Source: Nannochloris sp. 'desiccata'
Taxonomy: Eukaryota; Chlorophyta; Trebouxiophyceae; Chlorellales; Chlorellaceae
NCBI GenBank assembly: GCA_019044685.2
Contig: JAGTXX020000010.1
Location: 248,001 to 312,000, forward strand
Reading direction: 5' to 3'
Length of the DNA: 64,000 nt
Shown here: positions 31,910 through 45,107 of the stretch, one piece after another
Numbering within the stretch: position 1 is the stretch's first letter
Layout of the letters: each line of letters opens with the position of its first letter
Translations under genes and position numbers: made by a program
Notes under the pieces: generated by a model
The model's database searches: none
What the model saw: only the letters and a program-made list of their open reading frames with translations
What the model was told of the DNA's origin: nothing

Positions 31910-33517
31910 ATGCAAGGTCGAGGTTCTGCTCAGAGAGGTGCTCGGCCCGTAAGCTTACTTAAGTCCTCGTCCTTCTTCTTCCTTGCCTTCTCCTACATGT
32001 TCTACTTCCTCTCGCACTTGCTAACCTTTCACCTAAACTTTCTTTACTCTCTTCAGGAACGCAGCAGCGCTCGAAAACAAGAACCTCTTCAAGAAGACCA
32101 AGAAAACAAGCTCAACCCTCGCTCTGCGCGCCCTCGCAAAAACCTCGACCAAGGAGAAGCATCATCACCTGCTCTTGCCAACACTACTACCACGTTTTCT
32201 GCTGGTGGTGATATCGCACCTAAAGACGATATCAACGACGGCCATATCCACGAATTCAATCAACATCAAGAACAAGGAATTAAAAATGAGAAACCTACTG
32301 ATAACACAACTCGACCCCTTTTGAACAAACCTCAGCAGAAACAAAAGCGGCGCCAGCAACGGCAAGACCCCCAGCTTTTTCAAGACCTTCCTTCCCACGC
32401 TGATGTGCGTATCCGTAAGAAAAGAGCCCGTCAAGAAGCTGAGGCCGACTCGGATCCAGATGCAGATTTTGATGATGAGGATTTTGCTCTTGCTGCTGCT
32501 GAAGAAGAAGAAGAAGAAGAGAATGGTGGAGACAGGGACTACCACCCTGTGGTGGAAAAACAGAGACTTCTCTTGAAGAAACAAAAGCCTAAGCAATCAC
32601 AAAATCAACAACAGCAGCGCGGGATCCATTCTCCTGGTGTCGGTGTCGCTGCAAGGCGAGCTCGGTTAGCTCGTAAGGCTTCAACTGCTTCTGCTTCTGC
32701 TACTGCTGCTGCTGCTGGTGCAAAGAAGAAGAAGAAAAATGGAGCTAAGAAAGTAGGAAACAAAGCTGCTGATGCTACTAGTGGCGGTGAAGATGCCAAA
32801 GAGACCCCGCCTTCTTTACTTTTTCCTCCTGCCTCCACGCTGCCTCTTCCTTCTCCAGTGCTTCCTGCAACTGCTGCTGCAGTTGTCGCTGCTGCGGCCT
32901 CTCGAGGTCAGCCCCTTCCTCTTGATGCTCAAGTCAAAGCTTTACTCGTCCACACAGCCTCTATGGAAGAACGTATTTCCTACAAGGATAGCGAGATTGC
33001 TTCTCTCAACGCTGTTGTAGCGGCTTTACACCAGACTGTCATGATGCAACAAAACAATAACAATCGCAACGATGGCGCTGCTGCTGGTGCTGCTGGTGTC
33101 GCTGGTAGCCAAAGCCCTTCGCTTTGTCTTCCTCCCCCAACTCGCCGTGAAGAGCTTGTACATTCCCTTCAAAGAATGGATGCCAACATCAGCTCCTGTG
33201 CTTCGAACCTCAACCACCACTCGAAACAAATCCAGGCCATTATCACTGAGCTCAACGCCTCTAATCAAAACACTAATCAAGTTTTCACCGTATTACGACA
33301 GCTTAAAGAAGGTTTTGGTAATTTAGAACATCATACTATGACTCACGCAGCAGGGGTAGCGGGATGTCAAGCTGAGATTGCTCGCATAGATGAATTTTTA
33401 AAAGAGTATAAGAAAGAAATAAAAAAGAAAGTCGAGGTGGCCGTGAAGGTGGCTCAAGGGGTGAGGCCTTCGTGGGATGTGTCACCTCGAGCTGCACCTG
33501 CAGGACATCTCTTTTGA
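31910..33517 (+). CDS. low-complexity, probably nuclear protein with C-terminal coiled coil
   Basis: There are two exons, 31910-31948 and 32057-33517, joined by a 108-nt GTAAGC...CTTCAG intron, giving 499 aa. Splicing removes a hydrophobic stretch that would otherwise be translated. The N-terminal two thirds are disordered: Gln/Lys/Arg-rich, an acidic run (EEEEEEENGG), a poly-Ala/Lys segment (AAGAKKKKKNGAKK) and RIRKKRAR, all typical of nuclear proteins. The last ~200 residues are helical with heptads (ISYKDSEIASLNAVVAAL, LHQTVM, IARIDEFLKEYKKEIKKK). I recognise no domain; a kinetochore, chromatin or transcription role is possible but unsupported. It lies ~550 bp right of E4. Upstream (31365-31909) I see no gene; an earlier 5' exon cannot be excluded. 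Confidence 0.65.
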   Translation: MQGRGSAQRGARPVSLLKSSSFFFLAFSYMFYFLSHLLTFHLNFLYSLQERSSARKQEPLQEDQENKLNPRSARPRKNLDQGEASSPALANTTTTFSAGGDIAPKDDINDGHIHEFNQHQEQGIKNEKPTDNTTRPLLNKPQQKQKRRQQRQDPQLFQDLPSHADVRIRKKRARQEAEADSDPDADFDDEDFALAAAEEEEEEENGGDRDYHPVVEKQRLLLKKQKPKQSQNQQQQRGIHSPGVGVAARRARLARKASTASASATAAAAGAKKKKKNGAKKVGNKAADATSGGEDAKETPPSLLFPPASTLPLPSPVLPATAAAVVAAAASRGQPLPLDAQVKALLVHTASMEERISYKDSEIASLNAVVAALHQTVMMQQNNNNRNDGAAAGAAGVAGSQSPSLCLPPPTRREELVHSLQRMDANISSCASNLNHHSKQIQAIITELNASNQNTNQVFTVLRQLKEGFGNLEHHTMTHAAGVAGCQAEIARIDEFLKEYKKEIKKKVEVAVKVAQGVRPSWDVSPRAAPAGHLF

Positions 33518-33797
33518 GTGTCTGACTCAGAAACTTAAATTATCGTATTATTAAACCTTGAGATTAAACAACCAGAGTAGAGCAAATAGTAGATTAACTT
33601 CCTCCTTTTTTTATGCTTCCTCCTGTTCCCGTCGTGGTCCTTGCTTTCTCCTCCTATGTCCCTTTCCACGCTTTTTTTAAAGAGAAGACTGTATTAAATT
33701 TCGATAAACTAGTTCTAAGAATATCATTACGTCTATATGTGCACATATCAATATATTTTAGAAAATCGTAATAGGAAATATCGATATTATCGATTTT

Positions 33798-34680
33798 TTA
33801 CTTTTTTACCGTTCTTCCAACTACTTTATATTTTTGATGAAATTTCGCTTCCCAGCTTCTCACATCATCCATCTCCGACAAGCTACACCCTGTTAAATGA
33901 TCATTGCAGTCTTTCAGTTCAGTAGAGTATTTTGCCAAGGCGCGGGCGCATTCTTTGCCACCGAATGGATAGGAACCGGCTTTACCATAAAAATCTGAAC
34001 CAGATGAGACGTCGAAAATAACACCACGGACAGCTAAATAGATGGGCTTAGATGGATCAGTGCCGTCGAATTCGGCAAGTTGGTCGAGCGTGAGCTGCTT
34101 AGGAGGCATGACCTGTAGAAAGGCATCGAAGAGAAAGTTAAAAAAGTTAAAAAAGACGGTGGCACGTGTTGTCGGTGGCTGTAAAATCAAAAATCATTGG
34201 TTTTTCCTTCTGAAAAGTAGAGTGATTGAAGCAATTCAATCAAATTCTTCTTCTTACCTGCCCAACTACTTTGTATTTACTAGCAAATTTAGTTTCCCAC
34301 TGTTCCAAAGTCGTCTTTTCCTTTTCACTCAAATCATCAATCTCACCCGTGCACTCGCTCTCCTCCAATGACATCTTTCCTAAAGCTCTCGCTGCTTCAC
34401 GACCAGCATAGACATGGTATGCACCCCCAGGACCGTAGAAGTTACGCGCTTCGGTCATGTCATATATCTTGCCATTTACTGCTACTAAAATAGGTCTAAA
34501 AGGGTCTTCGCCTGTGCACTTGGACATCTCTTCTAAAGTGATCTCTCCCACTAGTGCTGGCTGGTAGCCTGCGGGGACTTTAGATGGGAAGAAGATCTCG
34601 AATATAGCACGCATTATTGTCAGGACGAAATAACTAACGACGCCTGCTGCGATAATTAACACGAATGAGTTTGCATCCAT
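33798..34680 (-). CDS. membrane-anchored protein with two tandem cytochrome-b5/MAPR domains
   Basis: Exons 34680-34258 and 34112-33798 (intron of 145 nt, GTAAGA...TCTACAG, phase 0) give 245 aa. The N-terminus MDANSFVLIIAAGVVSYFVL is a signal-anchor helix. Domain 1 (EITLEEMSKCTGEDPFRPIL ... FYGPGGAYHVYAGREAARAL ... KYKVVGQ) and domain 2 (QLTLDQLAEFDGTDPSKPIY ... FYGKAGSYPFGGKECARALA ... KYKVVGRTVKK) are each a full MAPR (membrane-associated progesterone receptor) type haem-binding fold, with the Tyr residues typical of that family (FYG..G.Y). MAPR proteins act with cytochromes P450 and in sterol metabolism at the ER. Each domain could also be a separate gene, since exon 2 has its own ATG (34109), but the in-phase splice favours one product. 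Confidence 0.8.
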
Positions 34681-34969
34681 ATTTGCAATGTTTCTCTCTG
34701 AAGCGTCAATTCCTGAGCATCTATTGGAGCTGTTGTAAGTGGAATATTTTATGATCAATGTGAATATTGTGAAATGCGCTTTATTTAGCTTATACAGAAG
34801 CACAACAGTCAACTTTTCACTCTTTCTACAGATCTGGTGACGGCGGCGACGAGCTCAGCAGTCAACTCAACTTTTGTCATCTCTCCTTTATTCTTAGCGA
34901 ATTGGCTCATATGACTCTCTTGAATGAAAAGAGCAAAAGCTTACATGAGTCTCTATGCAAAAAAAAACA

Positions 34970-35878
34970 TCAGCTTTTCTCAGCTTGTTCTTTTATTTTT
35001 TCCACCGCTGCTTCTTTCAGCGCCTGCCTTCCAGCTCCATCCAATTGCGCACACCCACCTAAACACAACTCCAGCGCTTCTTTCAACTCTTCATCCGTCC
35101 ACCTCCCTCGTGTCACTAACTGCGCTATTTCACCTCCAGTTCCCATAGACGCCAGCAACACACCACCATTCTCTCTACTTAGTTCTTGGCCAGTAGGGTC
35201 TAGCAGTAAAGCTCCCTTGATTTTAGATACACTACACGCGGAGACTAAATCTTTCATCTCTATACCTGCATCTGCAATAGCTAAAGCAGCTGCTGTGATA
35301 GCTACAGCAACTTCAGATCCGCCTCGTTCTAGGACGGTGCAGAAAACATCTAAAACTAATTTGGGGAAAGTTTCTACTTGCACTACAGCTTCTAGGGCAG
35401 TTTGTACTGTGGCGCTAAGTTCTCTTTGTAGGACCTTTTGAGCGAAAATTTCTTGCTGCGTTTTGGGGATTTTCGATAATTCAAATTCACAATTTACACG
35501 ACCACTGTCGCTGAAAGTTTCTTTGCGGTCGCTTTGTCGTGGGCCGTAGACTCCTACCATGAGCTTTGTACCGCCAAATTCTGCATATACAGATCCGGCT
35601 GCTTGGCTGATAACTCCAGTCTTCAAAACTGCAACAGCAACAAAAGGACAAGCGGCGATGAACTAATGAGATGGCGCTTGGAAAACTACCCAGGTGGAGG
35701 AATCGAAACTATGCAAATTCGTATGATCAATAGCTCAATTTTCAATATATTTTATTCAATACTTACAAACTCTTCTAAATTCCTCAAGACCACGTCCATC
35801 GAGTCGCATGCCATTCTTTGAAATTAATTCAGCAGGCTGCTTTTCCTCTGAAAGTTGTGCTGTATCCATCGCCTCCAT
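34970..35878 (-). CDS. MTR3: exosome core subunit MTR3 (RNase PH-like)
   Basis: Exon 1 (35878-35767) and exon 2 (35628-34970) join through a 138-nt intron (GTAAGT...TTGCAG) to give 256 aa. Hallmarks are the NGMRLDGRGLEEFRRVF start, LKTGVISQAAGSVYAEFGG, TKLMVGVYGPRQSDRKETFS, GRVNCEFELSK, VETFPKLVLDVFCTVLERGG and the C-terminal ITAAALAIADAGIEMKDLVS. The closest family I recall is MTR3/EXOSC6, one of six RNase PH-like subunits of the nine-subunit ring that feeds RNA to the exosome nucleases; in eukaryotes this ring is generally inactive itself. It acts in the nucleus and cytosol. An upstream ATG at 35878 and a second at 35869 are both possible starts. The 34681-34969 interval holds no gene. Confidence 0.9.
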
Positions 35879-36120
35879 TATGAAAAAAGCAGGAGATTCA
35901 ACAAATATTTAATTTTGAATCAACTGCTGCAATTCCAATGAACCAAATTGAAAATATTATAATTTCGGTCTCCCGTCCGACTCAAACTAAATAATCTAAT
36001 TACTCTCTTGCACCATTTTACACACAAAAAATTATAGATTGGATTGACTCATCCATCAACTAAAAGAGAAGTAAATAGTACTGTTATCGTAACGAATAAT
36101 CCATCCCTTCTGAAATCTAT

Positions 36121-39100
36121 CTAACCCTGCGTCAGTGGAAATAATCTCACTGTACCGTCAGCACCACAACTTACAACTCCTTCTTCACACACAGCCAGAC
36201 CGGTCACCCCTTGAGGGTGACTCGAGCCACCACCACCTCCACTGAAAGATCCTAAAAAACCTTTCCCACCACCTAAACCACCGCTACTAGTACTCATGGA
36301 GCCATCCATTGATTGGAGTAACTTTCCAGAAGATGCTTGCCACACACGGACAATTCCATCTTGTCCACCAGTCACCAATACGCCACTCCCTCCACTCGCA
36401 GCACCCATAGCCAACGCTCTGGGTCTATCTGTCTCTGCTAACGGCAACATAACTAAAGACTGCACCGCCCCTTTTGAGGCACGAACGCTCCACAGAGTAC
36501 GAGCACCTCCCGTGCTGCCACCAAGCATGCGTATATCAGTCAGTGACAGTGCCCCACCTGCGTCCGCTGCTGCTACAAGCCAACCTCCTGGCATGGTGCA
36601 TAAGGCATTGACGGTAGCGGAGTGGTGCTTTAGACGGCCAACACAAGCTTCTCCAGGAGGGGAAGCTGCATCCCAAAGAGCTATATTTCCAGACGAGCAT
36701 TTCCCACCAACAGCAACAACGCTGCCACCACCACCGATATACACCACAGCTCTGCCTTCTTTACTCAAACAATGATGCCACCATTCTGCGCAGAGGGCAC
36801 CATCAACGTCGGTTGGGCGATGGGCGCCACCGCCTAATCGCCAGGTAGCTACGACGCCACCATCACCGACGGCAGCAAAACGCTCTCCATTGGGAGAAAA
36901 GGCTAAGCCTCGAGCGCCTCCCCAATGACCTAGTCTACCTACTAAAGACGTCGATCTGGAGATAGCCTTGGTTGAGAAGGAGAAGGAGAGTAGGCCAGTG
37001 TCAGTCTGTGTTGCAATCAAGTCGTTTGGAGACACTGGAGTAAAGGACGCAACTGGTCTTGGTCCACCAAACTGCCACAGGTGAACTCTGCCAGAGGATT
37101 CACACCCTGACAAGAAAAGTTGTCGGGAGGAGTGGGCAGCCAGGGTCAAAGCGCGGGTATTCTGAGGGTTTATAGAGGTTGAGAAAGAATATCGACCAGA
37201 ACTAGAAGAAGGAGAAGTGCTACTGTTATTTAGAGAGCCTGCCGCTGCGCGGGGGGAAGAAATATGTCCTGAGCTCGCACTTGCCATAGCCGAACCAACA
37301 ACTAAACCAATATCTCCATCGATTGCAGAATGCGTTCTTTCCATTGGATCTAAAGTCCAGGAAGACTGATCGAATATTTGAGAAAGAAAACGCGAAAACA
37401 TATTTGCAGATTGCTCGTTTCCTCCTCCTGCTGTCGCGTCAGGAGAGCGAGGGGAAACTAGCAGTGAGCCTTCAGAAAGATCAAGATCTTGGTTGGTATT
37501 GGCATATTCAGTATGCAAAAGAAGAGGGGAAGAGCCAGAGTGATGCTGGTGCTGGTGGTAATTGTGTCCGGATTGGTGGTCAGGTACTGAATCCAGCGCT
37601 GCAGAGGGATGACGCTGTAAAGGTGGCGCTTGCGCTGCAAACTCAAGCAAACCATGGCGATGTGTTGCAGTGATGATAGGTCTCCCCAAAACTTGAGGAG
37701 AAATAAGAGGACAGCAGGCAACACCGTGTAGAGAATCAGAATCAACTTGGAAAATTATTGAGCCTTCAGAAAGAGGGGCTGATTTTTGTTGATGCCCTCC
37801 GACGTGTTCAGCAGCTCTACTGCTGTGCTTGTTACCATGCCGCACATGACCGTCAATTGAAAGACGAGCCCCCCCTCCTGAACCGCTACTATGCATGCTC
37901 TGCGTGCTGCGGGTCGTGTCAAAGGAACCTTGGCGGTATAAAAGAGAGGAAGAGCCTCCACTTCCAAAGGCAGCACGAGGAGAAAACAGCGAGCCAAGAC
38001 CGCCACTAGATGCTGCTCCTGTCGCTGAAGCAGTGGTAGTAGGGTTTATTGCTCTCTGGAGAGTGTGAATTCTTTTTAGTGCCTCGAATATATTAATATC
38101 TAGGCCCATAGCACGCAAAGCAGCAAGCTGTTTTTTAATAGCAGATGCTTGCGCTGTGCCAGAAGGGTGAGAAAGCAACGCAGCAGCACATGCCCAGGCT
38201 GCTCGCAAATCTTCTCCAGCACTACCAAAAGAAGGTGAAGTACTCGTGTCTCGAGGGCGTTGTTGACACGCGGCAGCCACAGCTTCAAATTGCAGGGCAA
38301 GCGCAGGCAAACCTGCACTTTGCAACGCTTCAGAAGCTGATGCACAGCATTCCAGCAGCGCGGATTTCAAAATCTCTATCGAAGGAAGTTCAGAAGAAGA
38401 ACGAGTAGGAGTGATTTGTGCCGCTAGCTGCAAAGCAGGAAGGAGCTGCACCAACCCTTCTGGCCCATCTCGAAGACTTATTGAATCCCTTGAAGAAGGC
38501 CAAGTAGGGAGGCCTAGAATGGATTTTAAGAACGCAGAGCTATCTCCAAGCAACCATGATGTAGCAGCACTCGCCCAGCCACCTATTGAAGAAGAAGCAG
38601 TAGTAGAAACAGAAGTTCCATTTTCCTGGGCTCCTTCTTGCCCAGCGCCGGTAGCAGCAAGAACAGCAGGCAAGATATGGCTTTCAATCAGAGCACGTTC
38701 AGCTTCACTTCCAGGCCCGTGTAATAAACGAGCGATAAATAAAGCGAGTTGTACGTCTCCAAGTTCTCTCACACAGACGCTCACAGCATCACCTGGGCTT
38801 GCACCTGAGAAAACGCAGAAAATAAGCCAGCGTTTAGTCAATGATAAAAAGAGGTGATAGTAGGGGAAATAAAACATAGCAGAAGAGCAAAGTAAAGAAG
38901 TAAGAAGAAAGGTCTCTCTTCTTACCTAGAATGAAAAATGCTGCTGCCAGTTCAGGTCGATGATTTCCCATCAACACAAACGCATTTTTGCACGCAGCTT
39001 GCTGATGTTTTACTTGAGAGAAATCTCTTCCCAAGAAATCAGCTTGACGAGTTTGATTTGTCGTCCGGTACAATCCTTGCAGAACAGTTTTCTTCCCCAA

Positions 39101-42100
39101 GGCAACATAGAATAGAGCAGCATCGTCTGGACTTCTTCTGACTGCAAACCTGGATTTGGCGAGAGCTTCTGCTGTCGAAGCAAGTAGGGCGCGACTGTGG
39201 ACCCAGAATCCAGCACCGACAGCACGCAAAGCAGGCCACGTGGGTCCGCTATTACTAGTAGAATTACTACTGCTGCCAAAACTACCACCAGCTTCGAGGA
39301 AATCCGCAGCAGAAGCATCTTGAGCAATAGCTTCAGCTTGCAAAAACGCAGCAATTTCAGCATCTCGTGCTGCGATTCTAGTCAAAGCATGGTCGAGAAG
39401 AGCTTGTGGAGAGCTTGTCAACTGTGCCCAAAGAAGTGCACTTGGTTGTAGGCCAGGAGCCAAACCCCAACGACGCGCTAAAACATCAGAAGAAGTATTT
39501 AAAGAACCTCCATTTCTTCCAACAAATGTTGTTTCATCATCTTCATTTTCTTCATCTCCAAGAGCGCTGCTAAATGAAGCCATACTTGTCATTGAAGGAG
39601 CCAGAGTATACTCAACCCCGGCTGCATTACGCACGCTTTTACTGCGTTTCATCAAGGCAGCAGTGGAAGCTGAGCTTGGGGTCTTGTGTAAACTTTTTGA
39701 AGACGCTTGCGAAGCAAGCGCTGCAGCAGCAGAAGAGCCTGCACCACCACCACTATGGTCTAGGTTTATGTTGTGATTATAGTCGTGAGTAAAAGGCATA
39801 TTTGAAGTGTTGTCAAAAGGTCTAGAACATGCTAAATTCAAAGCAGTCAGGAAATGAGCTCCAGCTTCATCAACTGCACTATTATTAACGACGGATTGAT
39901 TCGTTACCACCACGCCTTCAGAGCTGAAATAGGTGGCAATGGCAACGACATCCTGTGTTTCGTCTAAAGTCAGACCAGGTAAAGGTTGCAGAGGACGAGA
40001 ACGAAGCAAATCCAGCGCAGCTGTGGTGGTAGTAGTATTTGAAGAAACATATTGCCTGGAAGACGTGCCTCGTAAAAATGACAGATCTCCATGATTTGAA
40101 TATTGACTGCTTTCTTCTTGATCTAAACCACCGGGTTCATCTACTTTTGAAGCTACCAAACCTACAATTTGATGCAAGCGAGTAAGGAGTTCAGAAGAAA
40201 AAGGCCTCAAGTCTGAAATTGGGACAGCTGCTTGCTTGGGAGCAGTGAGAAGAGCAAAAGTGTTCGTGGCAGCAGCAGAAGGGACACTGTGTGTTGGTAT
40301 TGGTGGTTGCATTTTCACTGCTTCAGGATCTGCTGCTGTAGTAGAAGTAGCAACAGTAGAAGTAGAAGTACCAGCAACAGCAGGAATATCAAACGCCATT
40401 CCAAATGAAGAAAGATCCAACGAACCAGTCTCGATTGATGAAGCAGCAGAAGGGACCTCAGGTTCTCGTGGTGGAGGCATCATATCCATTCCAAAAGCAG
40501 CCATATCGAGCATCCCTGTATCCATAGCACTCACTGCTGGTGGAGGTCCTGGTGGTCCTGGTGGTGGTGGTGGTGCAACTACGGCTGCCGTTGCCGTGGT
40601 ACTTGTGGTTGGTGTCAGCGTTAGTGTCATTCCTTCACCAAAGCCATCTCCAAAGTCGTCTCCCATTCCCAAAAAGGAAGACATATCAAGCTGCCCTGAA
40701 GCCACCATATTAACAGCCGAAGAGGAAGACACAGGATGGGGAACAGAAGTCCTGGCAGTTGTGAATCCTACTTCACTTAATTTCCTGGCTACGCCCTCAA
40801 CAACAGCAGCGCTCCCCCTTCCCGTTGCTACTTCTTTTGTCTTCTCTGCTATGTGTACGAGCTTAGCAGGTATACCCACCACATCAGCTTTCACAAACTG
40901 GTCTAAAGAAATAGCGGGAAAAGGGGGAGGTCCAGCTGCTTCCAACTCCGCAGCTGCTCGTGGGGTCGGTGCTTCTAGTAATGCGGTACCGCCACTATCT
41001 GCTCCTCCTCCTACTCCCGTAAGACCAGAATTACCTCCAGTGATAAGATCGCTTGTAGTACGATAGAGTTTACAGTACCGTTGCTGTTCTTGGTAATTGA
41101 GGTATTGTGGTGCCCACGTTGTCAACGCACGGAGCACAGCACACGCAGCATCACGATGACCACCAAGGAGGAGAGCTTGAAGCATGCGAGGGTGGTATTG
41201 GGGTAAGGGGCCAGCAACTTCAACTAAATGTCTGTAAAGGAAGAAGAAAAAAGGGTTGTACAATTACGAAATTTGTGAGGTACGTTTTCAAAGGGGGGGA
41301 AACAGGAACAGAAAAAAAAAAGTTCTTGACGGTAAAAAAGAAGAAAAAATCTCAAAGAACGAAAGAAAAATCTGAATAAATCATTTCACATACCTTGAAA
41401 GTGGCTTCAATTCATGGTCAACAACAACTTCATTAGATGCGCACACAACTCGAGAACCTACTGCAGCGACTACAGGACCACTAGCACCACCACCGCCATG
41501 AAGACAACGAACTGCTCCAGCCATCGCTGCTGCCTTTTCCTCTCCTTCACCACCCCTAATTCCATCAGCTACTGCAGCTTCCACTTTAGCCACTGCTTTC
41601 CACCCTTCTGTTGCATCCCTCACCGGAGCATAGAACGTCATATTACCGTAAATATCCCCCACTAAAACACACGGCACCATAAGACCAGTCAACCAAGAGA
41701 CACACGCACCGGGACTTTCTAAAGGAATGCGAATTGGTGTTGCTCCTGCTGTTGAAGCTGCTGCTGTTGCTGTTGTTGTTGGAGTAGGAGAACTAGTAGT
41801 ACTTGTATTACTTGAAGAAGGCTGCTGCAATTTCCATAAAGCAAGGTACGATTTCGTACTCGTCATGCCAGTACTATACCTGTTGACTAATACTGCTGCA
41901 GCGGTACCGCTATCGCCATCCACTGCGAGTGCTACCACCGCAAACGACGATGAACCAGAAGAAGAAGTAGAGGAGGAGGAGGAAGCAAGAATCACAGGTT
42001 TTGACACTTCAAATTTTTTATCTAGAGTGCCGGTATCAGTAAAAGGCAATACAGCAGTATGTACGTGACCTGTAGCGGTACCAACAAGTAGACACAAACT

Positions 42101-45100
42101 ATTATTTTCAATGCTCGTACCGGGTGGTGATGGTACTGGTGTCACAGCAGTAATAGCACTGGAGAAACTACTTGGCTGACCAAAAGACGCCGAGCCGAGA
42201 TGCTTCAACATAATTTTTTGATGTTGTTGCTGATGTTGTTGTTGTTCGGTGGTACTGGTGGTGGTACTGGTGGCAGTACTAGTAAGAGTAGTACTTTTTG
42301 ATTGTATCTCAAAGAGCGTTACGTAAGCAGGATGTCCATAAATCGCATTCTCAGGTGAAGAGCAGCCGTCAAGTGTCTGAAGAACGAGCAAAACCTCGTG
42401 ACCTCCGCGGCCATTGAACACATGCAATGACATGATATTATATTCCACCTCTTGTAGCACATCTAATTCGCTAGTAGCAGCGGAAACACTAGTGGAATTA
42501 ATAGAAGAATTCGACGGATACATGGCTAACAGGTCACGACCTGCTCCTACAATCAGTGCATGCAAGGGTGACGTCACCATCACCGTCACATTCACTGCTG
42601 TTGACGGTGGAGCCACAGAGGAAGGAATTGAAGTAGGTGATGAAGGAGGCGTACAACTGCTAGGTAGAGAAACCCACTGTAAACACGTGGGTAGTTGTCT
42701 ACGAATACCACTTCCACTATAACCTTGTAGATACTCTACAATTCCATGTTGAACATGCCATAGAGCAATCCTACCAGTTTCGTCGACAGTCGCCACCAAG
42801 CCAGCTGTCTCTCTACCCCTGAGGGAATCATCCCCACTACAATTAGCTTTATTCAGAGCACCACCACTAGAACTATCATGCATAGTACCATTATAACGAT
42901 TACTTGTACTTGGACAGACGGACATAGAAGTGATAGTACCGCTACATGCAGCAGTACAGGCTTTCCACCTTGTTAAAGCATCTAGTCTCTGGTGGAGTGA
43001 TGAAGGCAAGGCCGGGTTCTCAGCTAGTACAGTTGCATAGGTAACCCCTGCTGCTGTGATATCTACTACCCGACAAGCAGGTTGGCATTGTTTTTGTAGG
43101 GTTTGTGGCGGTTGTAGTGGGAGTGGTCGTGCTGTGCATGCTGTGATGTCAAAACACGTGACCATAGGGAAATCATCTTCTGCACTCATCCATGCAGAAA
43201 ATGAAGAAAGTGTGTTTTGAGTACTGCTCATATTGAAATCCTGTTGTGTTACTGCACCAGACCAGAGGTGTTGTCCCCATAAAACAGCTTGTGGTTTCTT
43301 TCCGCCGCCAGCACCGCCACTAAGAGAACTGACACCTGCCACGCTGCCGGGGACATTGGCGACAACCACAGCAGACAAACCACGCACAGCATACAGCTTC
43401 ACCAACCAATGGCTAGTATTAAAATTAATACTATTGGTGCTACTCTTAACAGATTCAACACCAGCCTCGGTTATTCTAACATTGTTCTTGTAGTCTCGTT
43501 CTCTCTCTTTTACTATTTGTTTTGTAGCAAGCACAAGCCACAACACCTCACTAGATGTGGTCCCTCTTTGTTGTCGTCCCATCATAGAACCACTTCCTCG
43601 GACCCATCGAGCAATCATTGAGCCGTTACTACTACTACAACTACTCAATGCACCAGCACCACCACTTTTCTCATCACCTGGGGTGCTGATGACACCGCTA
43701 CAGCCTCTGCTGCCGCTTTTCTCAGGAGTAGAGCTACAAAGGGTGCTACCAGCATCAGGTGCATCCACAACCAGTGCCATTGCGAAATAACTATCCAACG
43801 TCGGCGCAGGAGCTTGCTGCTGCTGCTCCTTATCTTCGGTATTATGTGACTGTACAACAATAGGTGCATGATGTACCACCAACATTTCCACCCATAATCG
43901 TACTGCTGTGTCCGCACCAAGAGTCATTAACGCAGGGTGATCTTCTATTGGAGGTATCGTACTGTTACTCGTCGTACTAGTATTCATCTTGTTAGGTGAG
44001 GTAGTAGAGCTGTTTATATTTGCCCCAGCGACAGCACCAGCACCGCTGATGTCGGCAGCAAATACATCTTTTCTTAAAACACCAGGACACCATTCTAGAG
44101 AGACTATATTGCACGTATGTTTTAATTTCTCTCGGCGGACAGATACACTAGAACCAGCATTTGAAGAACTGTTTTCAGGCCACCAGACGTTGGCATTCTT
44201 CTCTCCAAAGGAAGCCGCAGAGGCACTAGGAGCATCGATCGAAACCCCTGCACTGAGTAAATCTTGTGGTTCAGGTGCAGTAGTCTTCCATGCACAGCGC
44301 AGACTAGCACACGTCGCGCTGGATGGGGTTATCACAGCTAAATCCTTCACGTTATTGCCAAAGCTGTTAACACCTCCTCCGATTGGTTTGAGTTGCCACA
44401 TAGATAAATCTCTTGCTGTATCACTAACAAGAACACCATCTAATTGATGTGTCCAAGAAATAGAGAGAATTTGAACCGGACCACTGCTGTTACTATTAAA
44501 ACCATTGATGCAGTCGATGCTGCCGACGAGGTAGTGCTCGTTGTGCACAGCAGGGGAGAGCTCCCAAGGCCTGGATTCATGTTCATATGCAACACCTGCC
44601 ACTGTATCTGCTTGGAAAACATGATCCATTAAGGGTTCTAAGGAAAATATAGCGAGTTTGGTGCGGGTGGCTGCAGCAAGAAGGACATGGGGGCCGCCCC
44701 CAAAAGCAAGATGAGTTACCGCCTCCTCTGTGCCATTGGTTGTTGCTATATTTAGAGAAATTAAGTGGCGCCAGGAGCTGGGGAGTGATACTGAGGAAGA
44801 AGAGGCATCATCCGAAGCAGCATGTGGGAGCTGTTGAATATATGGCAAGAAAGAATTAATATCATTTTTGTATATTGATCATTAGAATTGGTTTTTTAAA
44901 ATTTGAAAGTGATGAGTATACTTAAAGGAGCATATCAAGTCTGAATAAAGGTATTACCTGGAAGAATCCAACGTCAATCATGCCTCTATCTACGCCCCAA
45001 GCGACAAAATGATGCCCTTCAAGTCCCGGAACGAGGAAATCGATCGGAGAACTTGTGGGGCATCCAGCGCTTTGGCTGCGCACGTTGCACACTGCAGGAA

Positions 45101-45107
45101 CCTGCAT
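36121..45107 (-). CDS. RAVE/DMXL (rabconnectin-3)-like V-ATPase regulator, four exons
   Basis: The exons are 45107-44958, 44830-41394, 41231-38926 and 38804-36121; all junctions keep frame (introns of 127, 162 and 121 nt) and yield about 2858 aa. The N-terminal half is a series of WD40-like blades (HLAFGGGPHVLLAAATRTKL and others) with long Ser/Thr-rich loops. The middle holds the Rav1p_C-type alpha-solenoid (SRHLVEVAGPLPQYHPRMLQ, LGKKTVLQGLYRTTNQTRQA, AAAFFILGGASPGDAVSVCV). The C-terminus has further WD40 repeats (GLAFSPNGERFAAVGDGGVV, HHSATVNALC, VLVTGGQDGIVRVW). Rav1 and DMXL proteins assemble the V1 and Vo sectors of the vacuolar/endosomal proton pump. The first ATG (45107) is the weakest point, since a further upstream exon could exist. 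Large disordered inserts explain the length. Confidence 0.85.

Noticed and set aside
40236..41066. 276-codon frame opposite the RAVE-like gene
   Set aside because: Antisense to a Ser/Thr/Ala-rich region whose codons lack stops on the other strand; composition is typical of a shadow.
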